In this document: piece by piece, positions 1 to 11,904 of the stretch
Layout of the letters: every line of letters starts with the position of its first letter
Numbering within the stretch: the stretch's first letter is position 1
NCBI GenBank assembly: GCA_028571305.1
Contig: JAOXNS010055546.1
Span: forward strand, 1-22,933
DNA: 22,933 nt
Origin: Magicicada cassinii
Lineage: Eukaryota > Arthropoda > Insecta > Hemiptera > Cicadidae
Direction: 5' to 3'
The notes under the pieces: model-generated
What the model saw: the letters and a program-made list of their open reading frames with translations, nothing else
Database searches by the model: none
What the model was told of the DNA's origin: nothing
Position numbers and translations under genes: made by a program

Positions 1-175
1 ATTACACACAGGATTATCAGATGATATTACACACAGGATTATCATATAATATTACACACAGGCTTATCAGATAATATTACACACAGGATTATCAGATAAT
101 ATTACACACAGGCTTATCAGATAATATTACACACAGGATTATCAGATGATATTACACACAGGAGTATCAGATAAT
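1..175. repeat. 25-bp minisatellite, seven tandem units, open at the left edge
   Basis: Seven head-to-tail 25-bp units start at 1, 26, 51, 76, 101, 126 and 151. Each begins ATTACACACAGG and ends in ATCAGATAAT or a one-base variant. The array stops at 175, where the next unit opens with ATTA and then diverges. Units differ by only one to three bases, so the array is young or homogenised. Within each unit ATTAT and ATAAT flank a short centre and could pair. The array probably continues to the left of the window. There are no unique spacers, so it is not a CRISPR array. Confidence 0.97.
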
Positions 176-498
176 ATTAAATTGCATCGATCTTATATTC
201 ATCCTGACTTCCCTTTATTCGATTTCAGTAAACCAGATTTATTTTGAATAATTAACTAAGTTTGTTTTGCCATAGCATACGATATTGTCGTTAATAATTT
301 ATTTAAAACGTTAATCTCAAAGTCAGGATTAATTAAACGCGCATGTTTGTATATTTAGTAATTAATGAACGTAGTAATAATTTTTTATATTATTCATGTG
401 CCAAAAGACTTATGGTTTGCTCTAATGGCAATTGTCGGAACAATTGAATCCCCTTTCATTTGTACTTGCTCTGAAATAGATCGCCGCAAAGCTATAAC
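176..498. other. AT-rich stretch, nothing recognised
   Basis: No open frame of note, RNA gene or transposon end was seen here. The stretch is AT-rich with several TTAATTAA-like words. Confidence 0.6.
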
Positions 499-535
499 TG
501 ACAGCTACCGCTGACAGCGTGACAGCGTGACAGCT
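499..535 (+). promoter_or_regulatory. cluster of four TGACAGC words
   Basis: TGACAGC occurs four times in 37 bp, at 499, 512, 520 and 528. The last three copies follow one another with an exact 8-bp period. TGACAG is the established core word of TALE homeodomain proteins (Meis/Homothorax, TGIF). Factor binding is an inference. A short slippage repeat would give the same picture, and no gene start is visible beside it. Confidence 0.3.
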
Positions 536-559
536 TGAACACGTATACCTACTGTAAAT

Positions 560-743
560 TAATAAATGTTTTGGAAGTAGAGTGCGGAGCCATCCGCACC
601 ATCTGCGCCATGAGTACAGAAACGATAATGTTGTGGGGAGATTCTTCAGAACAACAAGCTTGATTGGGTTGGCATATCCTGAACTGTTTGAGAACTAGCG
701 AATGCGGATCGCATTTGAAGAGCCGCCGGGGGGGGGGAGGGGG
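560..743. other. GC-richer patch with small hairpins and a G10-A-G5 run
   Basis: The base composition rises above the surroundings. GTGCGG (582-587) pairs with CCGCAC (594-599), and AATGCG (701-706) pairs with CGCATT (710-715). The patch ends in ten Gs, an A and five Gs at 728-743, which could contribute to a quadruplex. The minus-strand frame through it encodes a proline run and resembles no family I know. It may be an old transposon remnant, but no terminal repeats were found. Confidence 0.35.
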
Positions 744-1218
744 TAAAGATCTGTAAAAGATCAGAGTCCATTTCACCAAATTTTACAGAAGACAAAAAAC
801 AAAGTTGATCTTTTGATAAATGACATATATTTTTACAAACATATGAATACAATTTTTTGGTATTTTACTCCCAATGCGTTTAGTGTAAAAATATAGAAAA
901 TTAAATTTTACTTCTTGTACGTTTCACACTCTCATGTGTGATGAGATGTCTTCTCTCTTCTTCTATTTTTTTTAAATTCCATTCTTAATATCTAAACAGA
1001 GCTCAAGTAATGAATAACATTAGCACAGGCTGTGACTTGGATTCTCCACACCTCTAGGCTAGTGGATTCTGATCGTTTTTCCTGCTTGCCATATTTCTTT
1101 ATGAATTTATTACAGCGGACTGGAAGCGTTTTTCGCCTACAAGGTAGTCAGACCTCCACCCAAGCTATCTATCGGCGTCAAAAAAAAACAAATATCGGAA
1201 AAAATGGACTTTGATAGT
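744..1218. other. no gene seen
   Basis: AT-rich DNA with only short chance frames. GGACT (1206-1210) and AGTCC (1216-1220) form a small hairpin just before a C run. Confidence 0.55.
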
Positions 1219-1229
1219 CCCCCCCCCCC
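1219..1229. repeat. C11 homopolymer
   Basis: Eleven consecutive Cs. With the G run at 728-743 and the C8 at about 3019 it is one of several G/C homopolymers that stand out in an AT-rich window. No function can be assigned. Confidence 0.9.
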
Positions 1230-2695
1230 GCTGCTTTTCATTTCATTTGTAACTAGTGTGAGAGATTAAGCCACAGCAAACTTTGACCACAACTTGAACA
1301 TAATATGTGCTTGGTCATGTACTCCACTTTTAAGCTGTTAAACCTGCTTCTGTGGGAATAATGAATGGGAATTATATCATCACGATTAATCAAACAATAC
1401 TCTAATTAAATAACGCATTAACGATGCAACAGGCATAGTAAACAAATATTTCAGTAAAAGCAAACTAAAAGATCAATAGCGCTACAATGGTTTGAAACAC
1501 GATGAAAAGACCGGAGGCCTAAGTGCTGTCTCTAAACGCGGATAACTTTCTTATCTTCAAGCAGACAGTTGAGAGACTAAGTAACAGAGAGGCGTATGAA
1601 CTGACTAAATAGCTGAATAGGTCACCGCTAAATGATACCTTTCCAAATTTTAAAACAATAGAGAAAAATTTGATATTGTTAACACGTTTGCCCAAGACAA
1701 AGCTATTTCAATTACAGTGCGCTCTGGTGTAGTCGGCAGCCTTCAATCTCGTTACTGTTCTCGTACAATGAGGATACCATTAAAAGACCTATGACCAGTG
1801 TTGGGAAAAACATTAGGTTCACTTAAGCCAAAAATTGAGACATGCTGGTAGCAGACATTGTCGATAAATATTTGGCAAGAATATTATGAAAACACGAGGG
1901 TTTCTAGTGATTGTCAAAACTAATTTACTGAGTCTCTGCTAAGAGGGCAACTCTATAGTTAATGTCATAGAAACAAACGATGTAAATGATTAAACAAGTA
2001 TAATATCCCTAAAAGATATAGTCACGTGTCGAGAAGATCGACTGGTATTTCGGCTGTGAATGCAGAGACGGAAATGGAACAAAAGATGAAGCAACAAATG
2101 TTGCGATGAGTAAGTAGGTAACTCATGGAAGCAACTGTGAAAGGCTTTCACAATAAGATTATAATAAGTCAAACATTATAATCACACAGAGTTATAATCA
2201 TAATTATAAAATTATATAATTATTATATTACTTCCTCACCATAGAACCAGACAGCCCTAAAACCTACGTTTTCTTCTTCGCCGGATCATGTATTATTGTA
2301 TATTTATCTGATGATCGATAACAGAATTTATTCAAAAAGATATGTTTAAAGAATTCTGTTGCGAGGCTCACGTGTCATTGCACTTTTTCTATAAGTGTTC
2401 TTGATACAATGAAAAATTCGTAAGCTATTCGTGTCCGGAGCTCCAAAAGTATACTTTCTGTAAGAACATGAACGTGTCAGTTAAATTACCACTCTCAGTC
2501 TATCGCTTTATGTGAGGAGTTGTAAATAATTAACATAGGTAAGGTACTCTCTAGTTCATTATAGACAACGTAAAACGTATACATTTTATAAGCCTACTGT
2601 AATAATCTTGTACTGTGTGATTCAAAGTACTGACGTTTTCTTTTCCTAATAAAACTTGTATCGAAAAACCTTTAAAAGGCTGTAATTAACGTACT
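1230..2695. other. no gene seen
   Basis: AT-rich, with no frame above chance length and no transposon terminus accepted. Two CACGTG E-box words lie at 2023 and 2369. A CAGTGTTGGG word at 1796 resembles some hAT ends but has no partner. Confidence 0.55.
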
Positions 2696-3474
2696 GTGCC
2701 TTCAGTACCTACCGTAGGTATGATAAAGAAATGTTTAATTGTATTTCCACAGTTTACACGTGGTTATAAAATGTTCCCCTTCACTTCATTTCATTGTCAG
2801 AATGGTGAAAGAATAAATATTTTGATCGCCGCCACGAACAAGCTACGCCATCAGTTTTTATGGTATATCGAGTTACAAAAGAAATTAATCGATTATATTG
2901 ACAATAAAACACAGACAGTGTTGCAGTACAATAACCTAGAAAAGCCATCACTTTACGACTTTTCCTGTGCGTCGTCTTATCTTCCGCTGGTTGTGATTTC
3001 ATCTGAGCGTGATTTCATCCCCCCCCCTACACCAGCAAACCATACAATTTGGGCAAGTCTCCAAATTTCCGGCCCATCACGTTATCCAACCGCTTCAAAT
3101 ACTCCGAACGATGTATTATTATTTTTTCAGTAGAAGATGAAATACGTTCGGAGGGGGGAATACTTCGTTCATCCCGCCTGTTCAATAAAACGTTATTACC
3201 AGCTGCAGTTCAAATAAATTTTCCTTGTTAGGTTTCAAAACAAAAATTAGGGATATCCTTACTCTAATTAACTATATATGTTGTAAAATGTTTAATTAAA
3301 CATAATTGTTTAGTAATTAAGTTGAAATATTTAAACCTTTATGCTCATCTACAGAAGTAATTTTTAGAATAAGTTATGGTGGTGCTCTTAAAGTGAACCT
3401 GACTCCACTCTTAAAATAAAGGGCACATGCGTGAGTACAGAAACCTGGACACAAAAACCTCCACACTTGTAAGG
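2696..3474. other. open frames without family resemblance
   Basis: A 145-codon plus-strand frame occupies 2696-3133, the longest plus-strand run in the left half. Its translation shows no domain, signal peptide or repeat that I recognise, and its codons follow the local AT-rich composition. It is most likely a chance frame. A C8 run lies near 3019. The rest of the stretch is featureless. Confidence 0.45.
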
Positions 3475-3527
3475 ATGTGTGTGTGTGCGTGTGTGCGTGT
3501 GCGTGCGTGTGTGTGTGTGTGTGTGGG

Positions 3528-3582
<55 letters not shown>
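3475..3582. repeat. compound microsatellite (TG)n - G run - (GA)n
   Basis: An imperfect TG/CG dinucleotide array at 3475-3524 passes through a short G run into an uninterrupted (GA)n array of about 29 units ending near 3582. The GT/GC half can adopt Z-DNA and the purine-only half can form H-DNA, both established behaviours of such tracts. Perfect units in the GA half suggest recent expansion and polymorphism. Confidence 0.97.
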
Positions 3583-3585
<3 letters not shown>

Positions 3586-6500
3586 ACTACATTACACTGA
3601 ATAAACTGAATAGTGGTAAGAAATGTCTACTACAAGACCGACCATAACCCGCCTGTGATTCTACGTGCAATATTTTCTTAAATAATTTTAATCTTATCAA
3701 TTTGTCGCTTACTTTGTTACCTAATAATTATTTCCAAACCTTCAGAATACACGCTTCAATTTTATTTAGGAGGAAGAAAGGAGTGTCGTGCTTAGTATGA
3801 CCTATAAATGACATCTCTTGTTACCTCTGATATGTCTGCGAGAAATTATTCTGGTAAATTTGCTATTTCTGAATAAACCACGTTCAGGCTATAACGTCAC
3901 GAATGTTTTTCAAACCCTTCGTTACACATTTTAATTTTTTGCAAGTAATAATTTTATTTAATCCACTTACTTAATACTCGATATGAGTCAATATGAAACA
4001 AATGTTTCTCAGCTTGTGCTGTATATACTGTACTTCACATATTTCATGTTTGGCAGGAAATGAAAAGTGTGACGATGGACTGCAAAATGGTCAGGCTTCG
4101 CGGTACATTCTGATGATGATTACAATAACGCTAGACTTTTATTGTTCAAATATTAAATCATATATATAAATAGAAACACACAAAGAAATTTGTGACTATG
4201 TTTGCGTATACCTGAGTGCATGTAAGGGACTGATTAAACATACGATATGTTAAAAATTAAACGTAAACGATTGTTAAAATTGTCGATTTTAATTTGTATT
4301 TTACTCCTTTAACCGGTAGAATTTATGGAAGTAGTGACGATGATGATAGAATTTATTACAACGACAACGACGATTAAGATTCTGATACAGATTAATCTTA
4401 TTAAAACGCTGAACGTTTCTGAAAAGGATTGATTTATGACTTCAGCATATGTTTGTGTGTGTGCGTGTATGTTTCATTAACAACCCATCTTCTGTCTGCT
4501 CTAATGGATATCTAAACGTTGCCTATCGCAAGTTTTGATGTGCAACGTGTGGACCCACATTTTGTACCCAAACAAAAAGCAAAAGCAAAAGCTGAATATA
4601 ATTAATTCGCGTAGTCATCACCATATGTTCTCAGGCGCCGATCCTTCCATGTAAAGGTGCAGCTCGAAATTTGCTGTGTCGCTAATGATTATACAAGAGC
4701 TGCTAAATTCATATATGGATTAGATTCAGTTGAAATAAAACAAAAACCAAGTCGTTTCTTAAGTGATAGCATTAATATTAATGTAATAATAAACTTTTAC
4801 AAATATAAAATAAGGATTAATAATCAACAAGTATTGACAAGTTCGACGACCCCCGCTATGTTCATCGATCGACCTCGCGGTCCTATTTTGACAAAATTTC
4901 AATAAAGAAGACAACGGTGCTTAGAATAATATATTAGAGTGCATCTCATAAGTTTAAATTTAAATTATGGTTTCTAACCAGAAACGCTGTTTAAATTCAA
5001 AACCAGTCTGTCTAGATGATTAACGTGAATGTTATCTAGACAATATAGGTAATGTCACACAAAAACTGAAGAAGACAATAAATATAAAACCTCACTTACA
5101 TGCAACACAAAATTATCTCAAAGTGTCCCGTAAAATAAAACATTTTTTGTAAAATCCCAAACGCAACAACATACTAAGTTATATCAATTCAAGGTTTGCG
5201 ACACGAGTTTCAACCAATATGTGATAACAGTCATGATTAAGTATTACAAGAACTTTTTTTAAATGGAATTACTTAACTTTTGGGACAGTTTCATAGGTCG
5301 CAACTTAATTTGTCGTAAGAATACAAATCCAGTAACCAGTCGCATTAACCTACAACCTGCAAAATTTCAGCCTCCACCTTTAAAACCAGTAGAAAAAATT
5401 ATTTCTTAAGAGCCTACAAATCACACTTCTCGAAATTAAACTATTTTTTGTTTCAAAATTGATGACGTGGCCAATTGATTACCGGAATGGTCGATTGATT
5501 GATTGAAAGGGTCGATTGTAATCACTTCAAGACTCTAGCTCTAGCGCAAACAACAAGATATTTATCTATTAAATGCCTTATAACTCACTTTTTGATGAAA
5601 ACGTTTGCCCAGAAAGTTGATTAATTCGTTACTCTTAAACTCTTTTACCAAAATATGTTTTGTTACTACTGTGCAACATTCGGACCTATATTGAAAATTA
5701 ACAAGAATAGATTTTTAAAAATTACCACACAAATTGAGGACTTATTTTTTCCTAATTTTTTTCGTAGCAGGAGGATGAGTAGATGCAGTAGGTAGGCAGG
5801 GATAATTCACAGTTACGTTATCACAACATTTTCAGGTTTTTGCATTAAACGGAAAGTAACGTTAACAACTCCTTGTTTTCTAGAAAATTTTAAAATTTGC
5901 AAAACACACTTTAATTTTTTATTTCAACCGCTCAGCAATCGATTTTCAGTCGTTTCCAAAAGCAACGCTTTGCAAATGTTTATGTCTACAGTTTTAAAAT
6001 TCTGATCTAAATTAAGACGAATACAGGAAGAAGAGAGCCGATTATAAATACGTAAAAGTCGGTCACAGATACTGGACGATAGAAGACACCTTGGTTTATG
6101 AAAGACGTTATATAGGCTACATACAGGTACAAGAAGCTTTTGTGCAAGAGAAGATGTTGTTAATCACGTAAAATACGAGAAAATCTCTAAAATATTTTGT
6201 GTAGACATAACTGTTTTTTTGTTTGTTTACAACTCTAAATCATAGTCCATGCTAAGAGAGATAAGAAACGATTAGAACGACTACTGAGTTATTCTGAAAC
6301 CGGAAACAATGCATATGTGCAGTAAATTTAAAACAGAGAAATTTTAAACAAACATACGAGATGGATAGAGCGTAAAAGATTATAGAAAACGTCTTCTCGC
6401 TAACAAGTGAAGTAGAAGTAAGCTAAGAAGCAAAGAAAGGAACAACCGGCATCAGACAATGCAATATCCTAACGCTCTCTTTTCTCAGAAATAAATAAAT

Positions 6501-9029
6501 AGTTGCAAGAGTCGCTAAATCAGTCACTTACTAATAATTGCTTATATAAAGTCTGGATGACGTCGACTTTCGTTGTTGAATTTCAAATGTCGTTGCAAAT
6601 CCTGCAGTTACAATAATCTGATTAAGTCTCGCCTATACTAAATCCATGAGATTCCACGAATTACATCTTCGTTTTCACACAATAGATATTTTTCAGAGCA
6701 CTGTAGACGCGTTCCTTAGTACTTGTACCATGAGCATAATTTTGCTTGTTTGTTCGGCTGCATCACGAAACTTGGATTTTGAACAAATAATGAGCGAGTT
6801 CTGCAGGTCAGGGAGCACTCATTTCTTTAATATTGTTTTAATTACGTAGTTAAAAGTTTAAAAGCAACAAGGAAATTAAGGAAGTTAATTAATCTGGCGT
6901 AAATCGGTAACAATTTGCCGAAAGAGACGTAAATAACAATTACAAAAGTCTAAATAGGCGTAACGTTTTGCGCAGGAAGTATTTTAAGCGTGGCGAGCTT
7001 ATCAACACCTTCAGCTTGAGCGGTTAAGGATACAGCCACGGGAAGCAGTGACACGACAAATACTATACGACTTTCTTTTTTAATTTAAGATACAACAGTA
7101 TCTCAGCATTTACAAATATCGTGGCTTTAGATTATAACCAAATTACTAATTATTAATGACGTAACCTGTCTACCTTAATTAAGATATATGGATCGTTTAA
7201 AATAAATTAAAAAAAAATTAATACGTACTTAACCTGTGTTTCGAAATATTTAAAATTTACTATCATTAAAAATGTCATTAATTTTTGACGAATTTTTAAA
7301 AATTGTTTTATAGTTTGTTACTATTGAAGCTTGGCGTAAAATTAGAATATATGAAGTTTTATGTAATTTAAAGGCTACTTTTAAGCTACATAAACTTTTT
7401 TAGTTTCTGAATATGAAGTTCAGGCCTCTGAAATTATGTCTAATATCTTTTTTGTAAATGTTGCATGTATGAAAATATTTATTTCATTATATGCATTACA
7501 ATACTTAGTTTGAGGACTGATTCGAGATCAAGAGAGGAGATGAGTTTTCTATTTTTTCCAATTTCGCTTCTGAAAACGCTGTCGGAGAAACGCAAAGAAG
7601 CAGTGAACTGTTAAAAGTAAATTGAAAATTTACATTACGGTAGAAAGGGTAGAAGAGTTGAGAAATTGAGAATCGATTTTTGCGAATGCGATAAGTAAGG
7701 AAAACAGGTTGTTTTGCTTTATGCTACTCTTATAAGCAAAGGTTAGCATCTCATTTGTTTAAAACAAAAGTAAAGCTGTAATGTACCAATACGAGGCCAT
7801 TGTTCTGCCCGCTGCGAGCTGCGCGGTATGTGTTTTGTACACGATTTATTAATATTTAGTCGTTAAGTAAGTTTCAGAATTGTGGAAATTTACAGTTCTG
7901 TTACTTTAAAATAAAATCTATCAAACATTAATTATTTCGTAAAAACTTTATCAAAAATAACCGATACGTAAAAACATATTCAGAATGGAACTGTGGCAAT
8001 TTGCTGGTTTTTAAAGTCTGGTAAAATTTAGTTATGCATGTGTTGCCGTGGGGTATGAAGTTCTTTAGAAGTATTAGTTAACTACGTCACATAACTTCAA
8101 GCGTCAGGAAAACGCAATTTATGGCTACTTTTACACCAATTATGTGACAGAGTAGTAGAGAAGCTGTCGTCCCGCGAAATTGTTACACAAGAATTTGTTT
8201 CCGTACGTAGAGATCTTATGGCCACAGCCACGGAGTCCGAGGTAAAGTGTCCAGATAAACAGTTACCACGTTCAATATCGTGACTCCTGACTTCAATATT
8301 ATTAGCTAAATATTGGTGAATGTTGATTCATTTATTATTAGGTAAAATCAAATTTATACATTTTATTTGTTTTAAGCTGTGTAAGTAAAGCTTTTGTATG
8401 TACGATTCTATGTATTAACCGACCAACGCCATGAGGAGGTAACGAAGAGAATGAAGGTTCTGCTGTTGCTTTAGAAGTAAAAAGACGAAACAGAAAATTT
8501 ACAAAAGTCCCAACTACTCTACTACTTATTTAGTTAAACCACAATTGTAAAGCAGAGAATCATTACTACATTTTTATTGTTACGAAGACAATTAAAATGC
8601 CTAGAATTAAAAATAATGTTGTCCCAGCGTTTAACTTTATTTACCTTTCCATAGATATCTACAGGCCAATGTGTAATACTTTTCACAAATATTATATGTA
8701 ACTAATAAGCCTAACAATATGTAAATTTCTTGCCAAACATTGCTTTCAAACGTTTTGAAGGCGGTCTAAAATTTGTGAGGACTGTTGTAGATATTATTTT
8801 TGTCAAATTATTAAAGATAGCAAGTTCGCATTTTAAATAAAAGTCCACATCATTTAGAGATCCACATAAACTTTTATAATTTTTTTAAAACTTTGAACTC
8901 CAATTTAGGCCTTTGATGTACAGAAAGTTAAAAATTTTCAGTTTAAACATTACATGCGAAGTTGAGTTAAAATTTCTTTAACCTGATTTATGGCACGAAT
9001 TTTATAAAGTTTTTAAATTTTGTGTACCT
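3583..9029. other. 5.4 kb of AT-rich DNA, nothing recognised
   Basis: Neither strand has a credible exon, RNA gene or transposon domain. Minor features are three AAAAGC units near 4575-4592, three GATTGATT-like units near 5490-5510, and scattered GATGAT runs near 4340. Short plus-strand frames at 4657-4905 and 6646-6849 follow local composition and resemble nothing known. The stretch is consistent with intron or intergenic DNA carrying transposons too decayed to recognise by eye. Confidence 0.5.
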
Positions 9030-9175
9030 TTTTTGGGCCAACCTTAAAAAAAAGTCTCCGTGGGTAAAGTATGCGCACACATACCCAGGATTATCAAAAT
9101 CGGTTGATACAAAAACCCAATCGTGAGATACCCCAAATAAACAGGCAGGTAGACAGAAAACAAATGCCAACGCAC
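9030..9175 (-). repeat. possible transposon remnant with an ACCGATTTTGAT word
   Basis: Read on the minus strand, the segment contains AACCGATTTTGAT (complement of 9092-9104), followed by a TATGTGTGCGCATACTTTACCC-like context and then a T/A-rich run. Sequences built around ACCGATTTTGATNAAATTT recur in insect transposon untranslated regions as I remember them. The family is not identifiable here and no ends are visible. A loosely similar word lies at 15377. Confidence 0.25.
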
Positions 9176-9272
9176 ATAGACAACGATAACTAGCTACATG
9201 CTACAGCCTACACGTGACGGTTGTCTCGTATTACATAATTAGCCGGGTGACACAGTATTCAACTGCTACGCA

Positions 9273-9336
9273 TAAGCGGGTGAACGCATGCCCGCTTAAA
9301 TAAGGCCGTGCGTCAGCAAGTAAGTCAATGCAGTTG
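9273..9336 (+). promoter_or_regulatory. weak candidate core promoter
   Basis: TAAGCGGG (9273-9280) and CCCGCTTA (9291-9298) form an 8-bp inverted repeat with a 10-base loop. The right arm merges into a TATA-like TTAAATAAGG (9297-9306). An initiator-like CAGTTG at 9331 lies about 34 bp downstream. An E-box CACGTG is at 9211. No open frame follows, so this would start a non-coding or spliced transcript if it is real. It could equally be chance or part of an old transposon. Confidence 0.2.
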
Positions 9337-9345
9337 TACGAATAG

Positions 9346-9657
9346 TAGTGTTAGTGACATGTACGGGTTGTTATTATGAAAACGTGTTGATGAAAGTAAC
9401 GAGGTTTTAGTTATTCATTTCTGTTGCGGACTATTGCAATTTTATATACTAGGTGACTTTTATTATTTAATGTGATAGTGTGTATTGCACAATGAAAAAG
9501 TCTATAACACTAAGTTAGTGTAATACTGTAATACTAGTGCAGTAGTGTGTACTGAATGCTAAGTTGTTTATTGTTGTTTTCGATAAGTATTGAAGAAAGT
9601 TATGAGTATCGATTTCTGTGGCGTTCAACAATATATTTCATTGTTTTTAGATTGCGA
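9346..9657. other. no gene seen
   Basis: AT-rich DNA with repeated GTAATACT / TAGTGTGTA words near 9475-9555. No coding frame was seen. Confidence 0.5.
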
Positions 9658-9795
9658 TTAACAAATATATATATATATAATTTGTTAGTAATTTTTTATT
9701 AACAAATCCTGTTGTACTACAATATTTTACATGCGACAAAGTATTATTAGTATGATAATAATAATAATAATAATAATATAATATGATAATAATAT
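9658..9795. repeat. AT-rich microsatellites and hairpin
   Basis: TAACAAAT (9659-9666) and ATTTGTTA (9680-9687) flank a TA dinucleotide run and can pair. A third AACAAAT copy lies near 9711. An AATAAT trinucleotide array with small interruptions occupies about 9753-9795. Confidence 0.8.
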
Positions 9796-11896
9796 AAACG
9801 AGTCAAAAAATTCACTGATAAAATCAGTTTTAACTAACGTAAATGATTGATCCAGTAGTACACGAACAAAATTTGAAGACCAAACTTAGAAAAACTCCTT
9901 CAGAATAATCTTATAATTAAGACGTTTAGTTTGATTTATACGTCAGTCCAATTTTATTAGCATTAAACATTTTGTGGGAGCAGTTACAAAAACGGACTAT
10001 CGCGATAGTTAGACAAAAGGTCAAGGGAACATATTTTGAAACACAATAAATAAAATGTTTACGTACTTATATTGAATAACACAAAAGTAATAACGAAATG
10101 CCAGAAATGAGAATGACAGACCTAGAACAGTCCAGACCGTTAGGGAATTCTGCCGCGTAGAATGACCTGTAAACGTCTGGAACAGAATTACGTACACACT
10201 CAGCAATGTGGTACTATTTATTTCATCAGCGTAACAATATGTTCATTATCAGAGTATGTAAGATAATAGTATTACTAAATATTAGCTACAGATAAGACGA
10301 TCAGGATAAACAGAATTGGAGGAGAAACGTTAGAGAACGTTGTGACAAAATTAAAGAGTCGGAATCGATTACAAGGATATAGGTTTGACAGGTAGTTAAA
10401 AGTAATCAACGTGAGTTCCAGAACGCAGTTTGCAACATTATTCAGACTAATAATAACTTCACGAGTATTGTAAAATCATATTACAAAATTCTTCAAAAGG
10501 AAAATGACTATACTCGGACGCATAGTCTTATGAATGCGTAACGGGTTACGTTAAGTTATTGTGTGCTATGTAATTACAACTTATAACATTAAGCTGCCAC
10601 CATACACAGTCATTCAAACCCACCAGTATGTTAACGGCCCTTAATGTTTTCAATCTTACTATGATTTTCGATCGATGACACAAATTCGTATAAAGGTGTC
10701 GTCTAGCAAGACGAGACGCAGGGACCTGACTTCTCTTATATTCTATTCAACATTTACTGGAAAATCATCTTTAGTAAATGACTCTAACGAGAAAACAGAA
10801 GTGCTGTTGTGAAGAATTTGAGTTGAGCGAATGATACTGGTCTTAATGTAATACGAGTTCAAAGGGTCCTAAAGTAGCTGAATCCTTTATAAGAGCAGTC
10901 CTAAAACTTAATATCAAAGCGAAAACCTGAAGTCCTCGCTAGTTTCAAGAAGAAAGAAAATGAGCAGTTTACTATACAATAGATTCCTAGAAACCTTATA
11001 CAAATAAACGTAATAAATTTATTGCCTCACTGAAAACAAAAACGTCAAACACTGCCAAAAATGTACATAAATTTATACATAGATTTTAGGATATGCTGTG
11101 ATTTTCAGAAGCGACGCTACAAAGAGAAGTCAATGAGCACATAATGATTTATAAATACGAACGAATAAGAAATAAATTAAGGATATAAGAACAAATATTG
11201 ATAATGCTGACAGTAATAAAGTTATATAACAAATGCTAACAATAACACTTTAAATAAAGTTATAAAGTAACTAAACGCCAAAAACTAACAATTCAAAACA
11301 TAAACTGATAATAAAACAACTTCACAAGAACTTTACTGAATCAAACAGCTGAGACTGCAGTATTATGTAATACCTAACAAAGGATGTAAACAATCTCACA
11401 GTGTTGCCAACATGCGTCGTAGGCATAGAAAAGTTATTTTCCTAATGAAATATCATATTAGATTAACGCTATGTAACAGTTATGTAATCTAAATAAAGTG
11501 GAAAACCAAAGTTTTCTTATATCAAAGAGTGGCCTAATATAATTTGGCCGCCAGGGAACGTAATTCTTGTTACAAGCTCTGAAATACAACATGCTCTTTA
11601 AATTTCTGTTAATTTTTTTTTACTTTGTATTTTCTTTCAATTTCACGGTTTCATTTATTCCACCTTAATCATTCTTCGTAGTCTATTAGTGTTACCTAGC
11701 AGACACCACGTGGAATTGGACAGTATGCTGTCCCATCAAAAACAATTTTTTTATATGCACAATTATTTCTAAAAACTCGTTTTGTGTCGCAAATGCATAC
11801 AAGTAATACGTTTTGTTCTTAAACATGTTCTGAGATTTGTCACTTAATGCGACTTTTCAGTCATAATGTAGTTTTTATAGGGACTGTTTTATGTTC
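9796..11896. other. no gene seen
   Basis: AT-rich DNA with no recognisable coding or mobile sequence. A perfect 14-bp palindrome, ACTATCGCGATAGT, lies at 9996-10009. About two palindromes of this size are expected by chance in the window. Confidence 0.5.
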
Positions 11897-11904
11897 TGAC
11901 AACT
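11897..11904. repeat. target-site duplication, left copy
   Basis: TGACAACT abuts the trinucleotide tail of the LINE fragment. It recurs at 12609-12616 at the other boundary. With one mismatch the match extends four bases outward as GTTYTGACAACT. Confidence 0.7.

Noticed and set aside
1-175. CRISPR-like array
   Set aside because: Units are directly adjacent, with no spacers, and the context is eukaryotic.
1796-1830. CAGTGTTGGG as a hAT terminus
   Set aside because: No inverted partner, no 8-bp duplication and no subterminal repeat were found.
3049-3130. FRPITLSN string resembling reverse-transcriptase motif FRPIxL
   Set aside because: It is a single short match with no neighbouring polymerase blocks in any frame and an otherwise AT-driven sequence.
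2696-3133. 145-codon plus-strand frame as a gene
   Set aside because: No domain, no splice context and composition like the background. A frame of this length is plausible by chance.
3102-3153. 9-bp inverted repeat CTCCGAACG / CGTTCGGAG
   Set aside because: Several 9-bp inverted pairs at this spacing are expected by chance in 23 kb. Similar pairs at 13009/13070 and 17302/17343 were rejected for the same reason.
9996-10009. 14-bp palindrome ACTATCGCGATAGT as a regulatory site
   Set aside because: About two perfect palindromes of this size are expected by chance here, and no gene start is near. It resembles but does not match the insect TATCGATA element.
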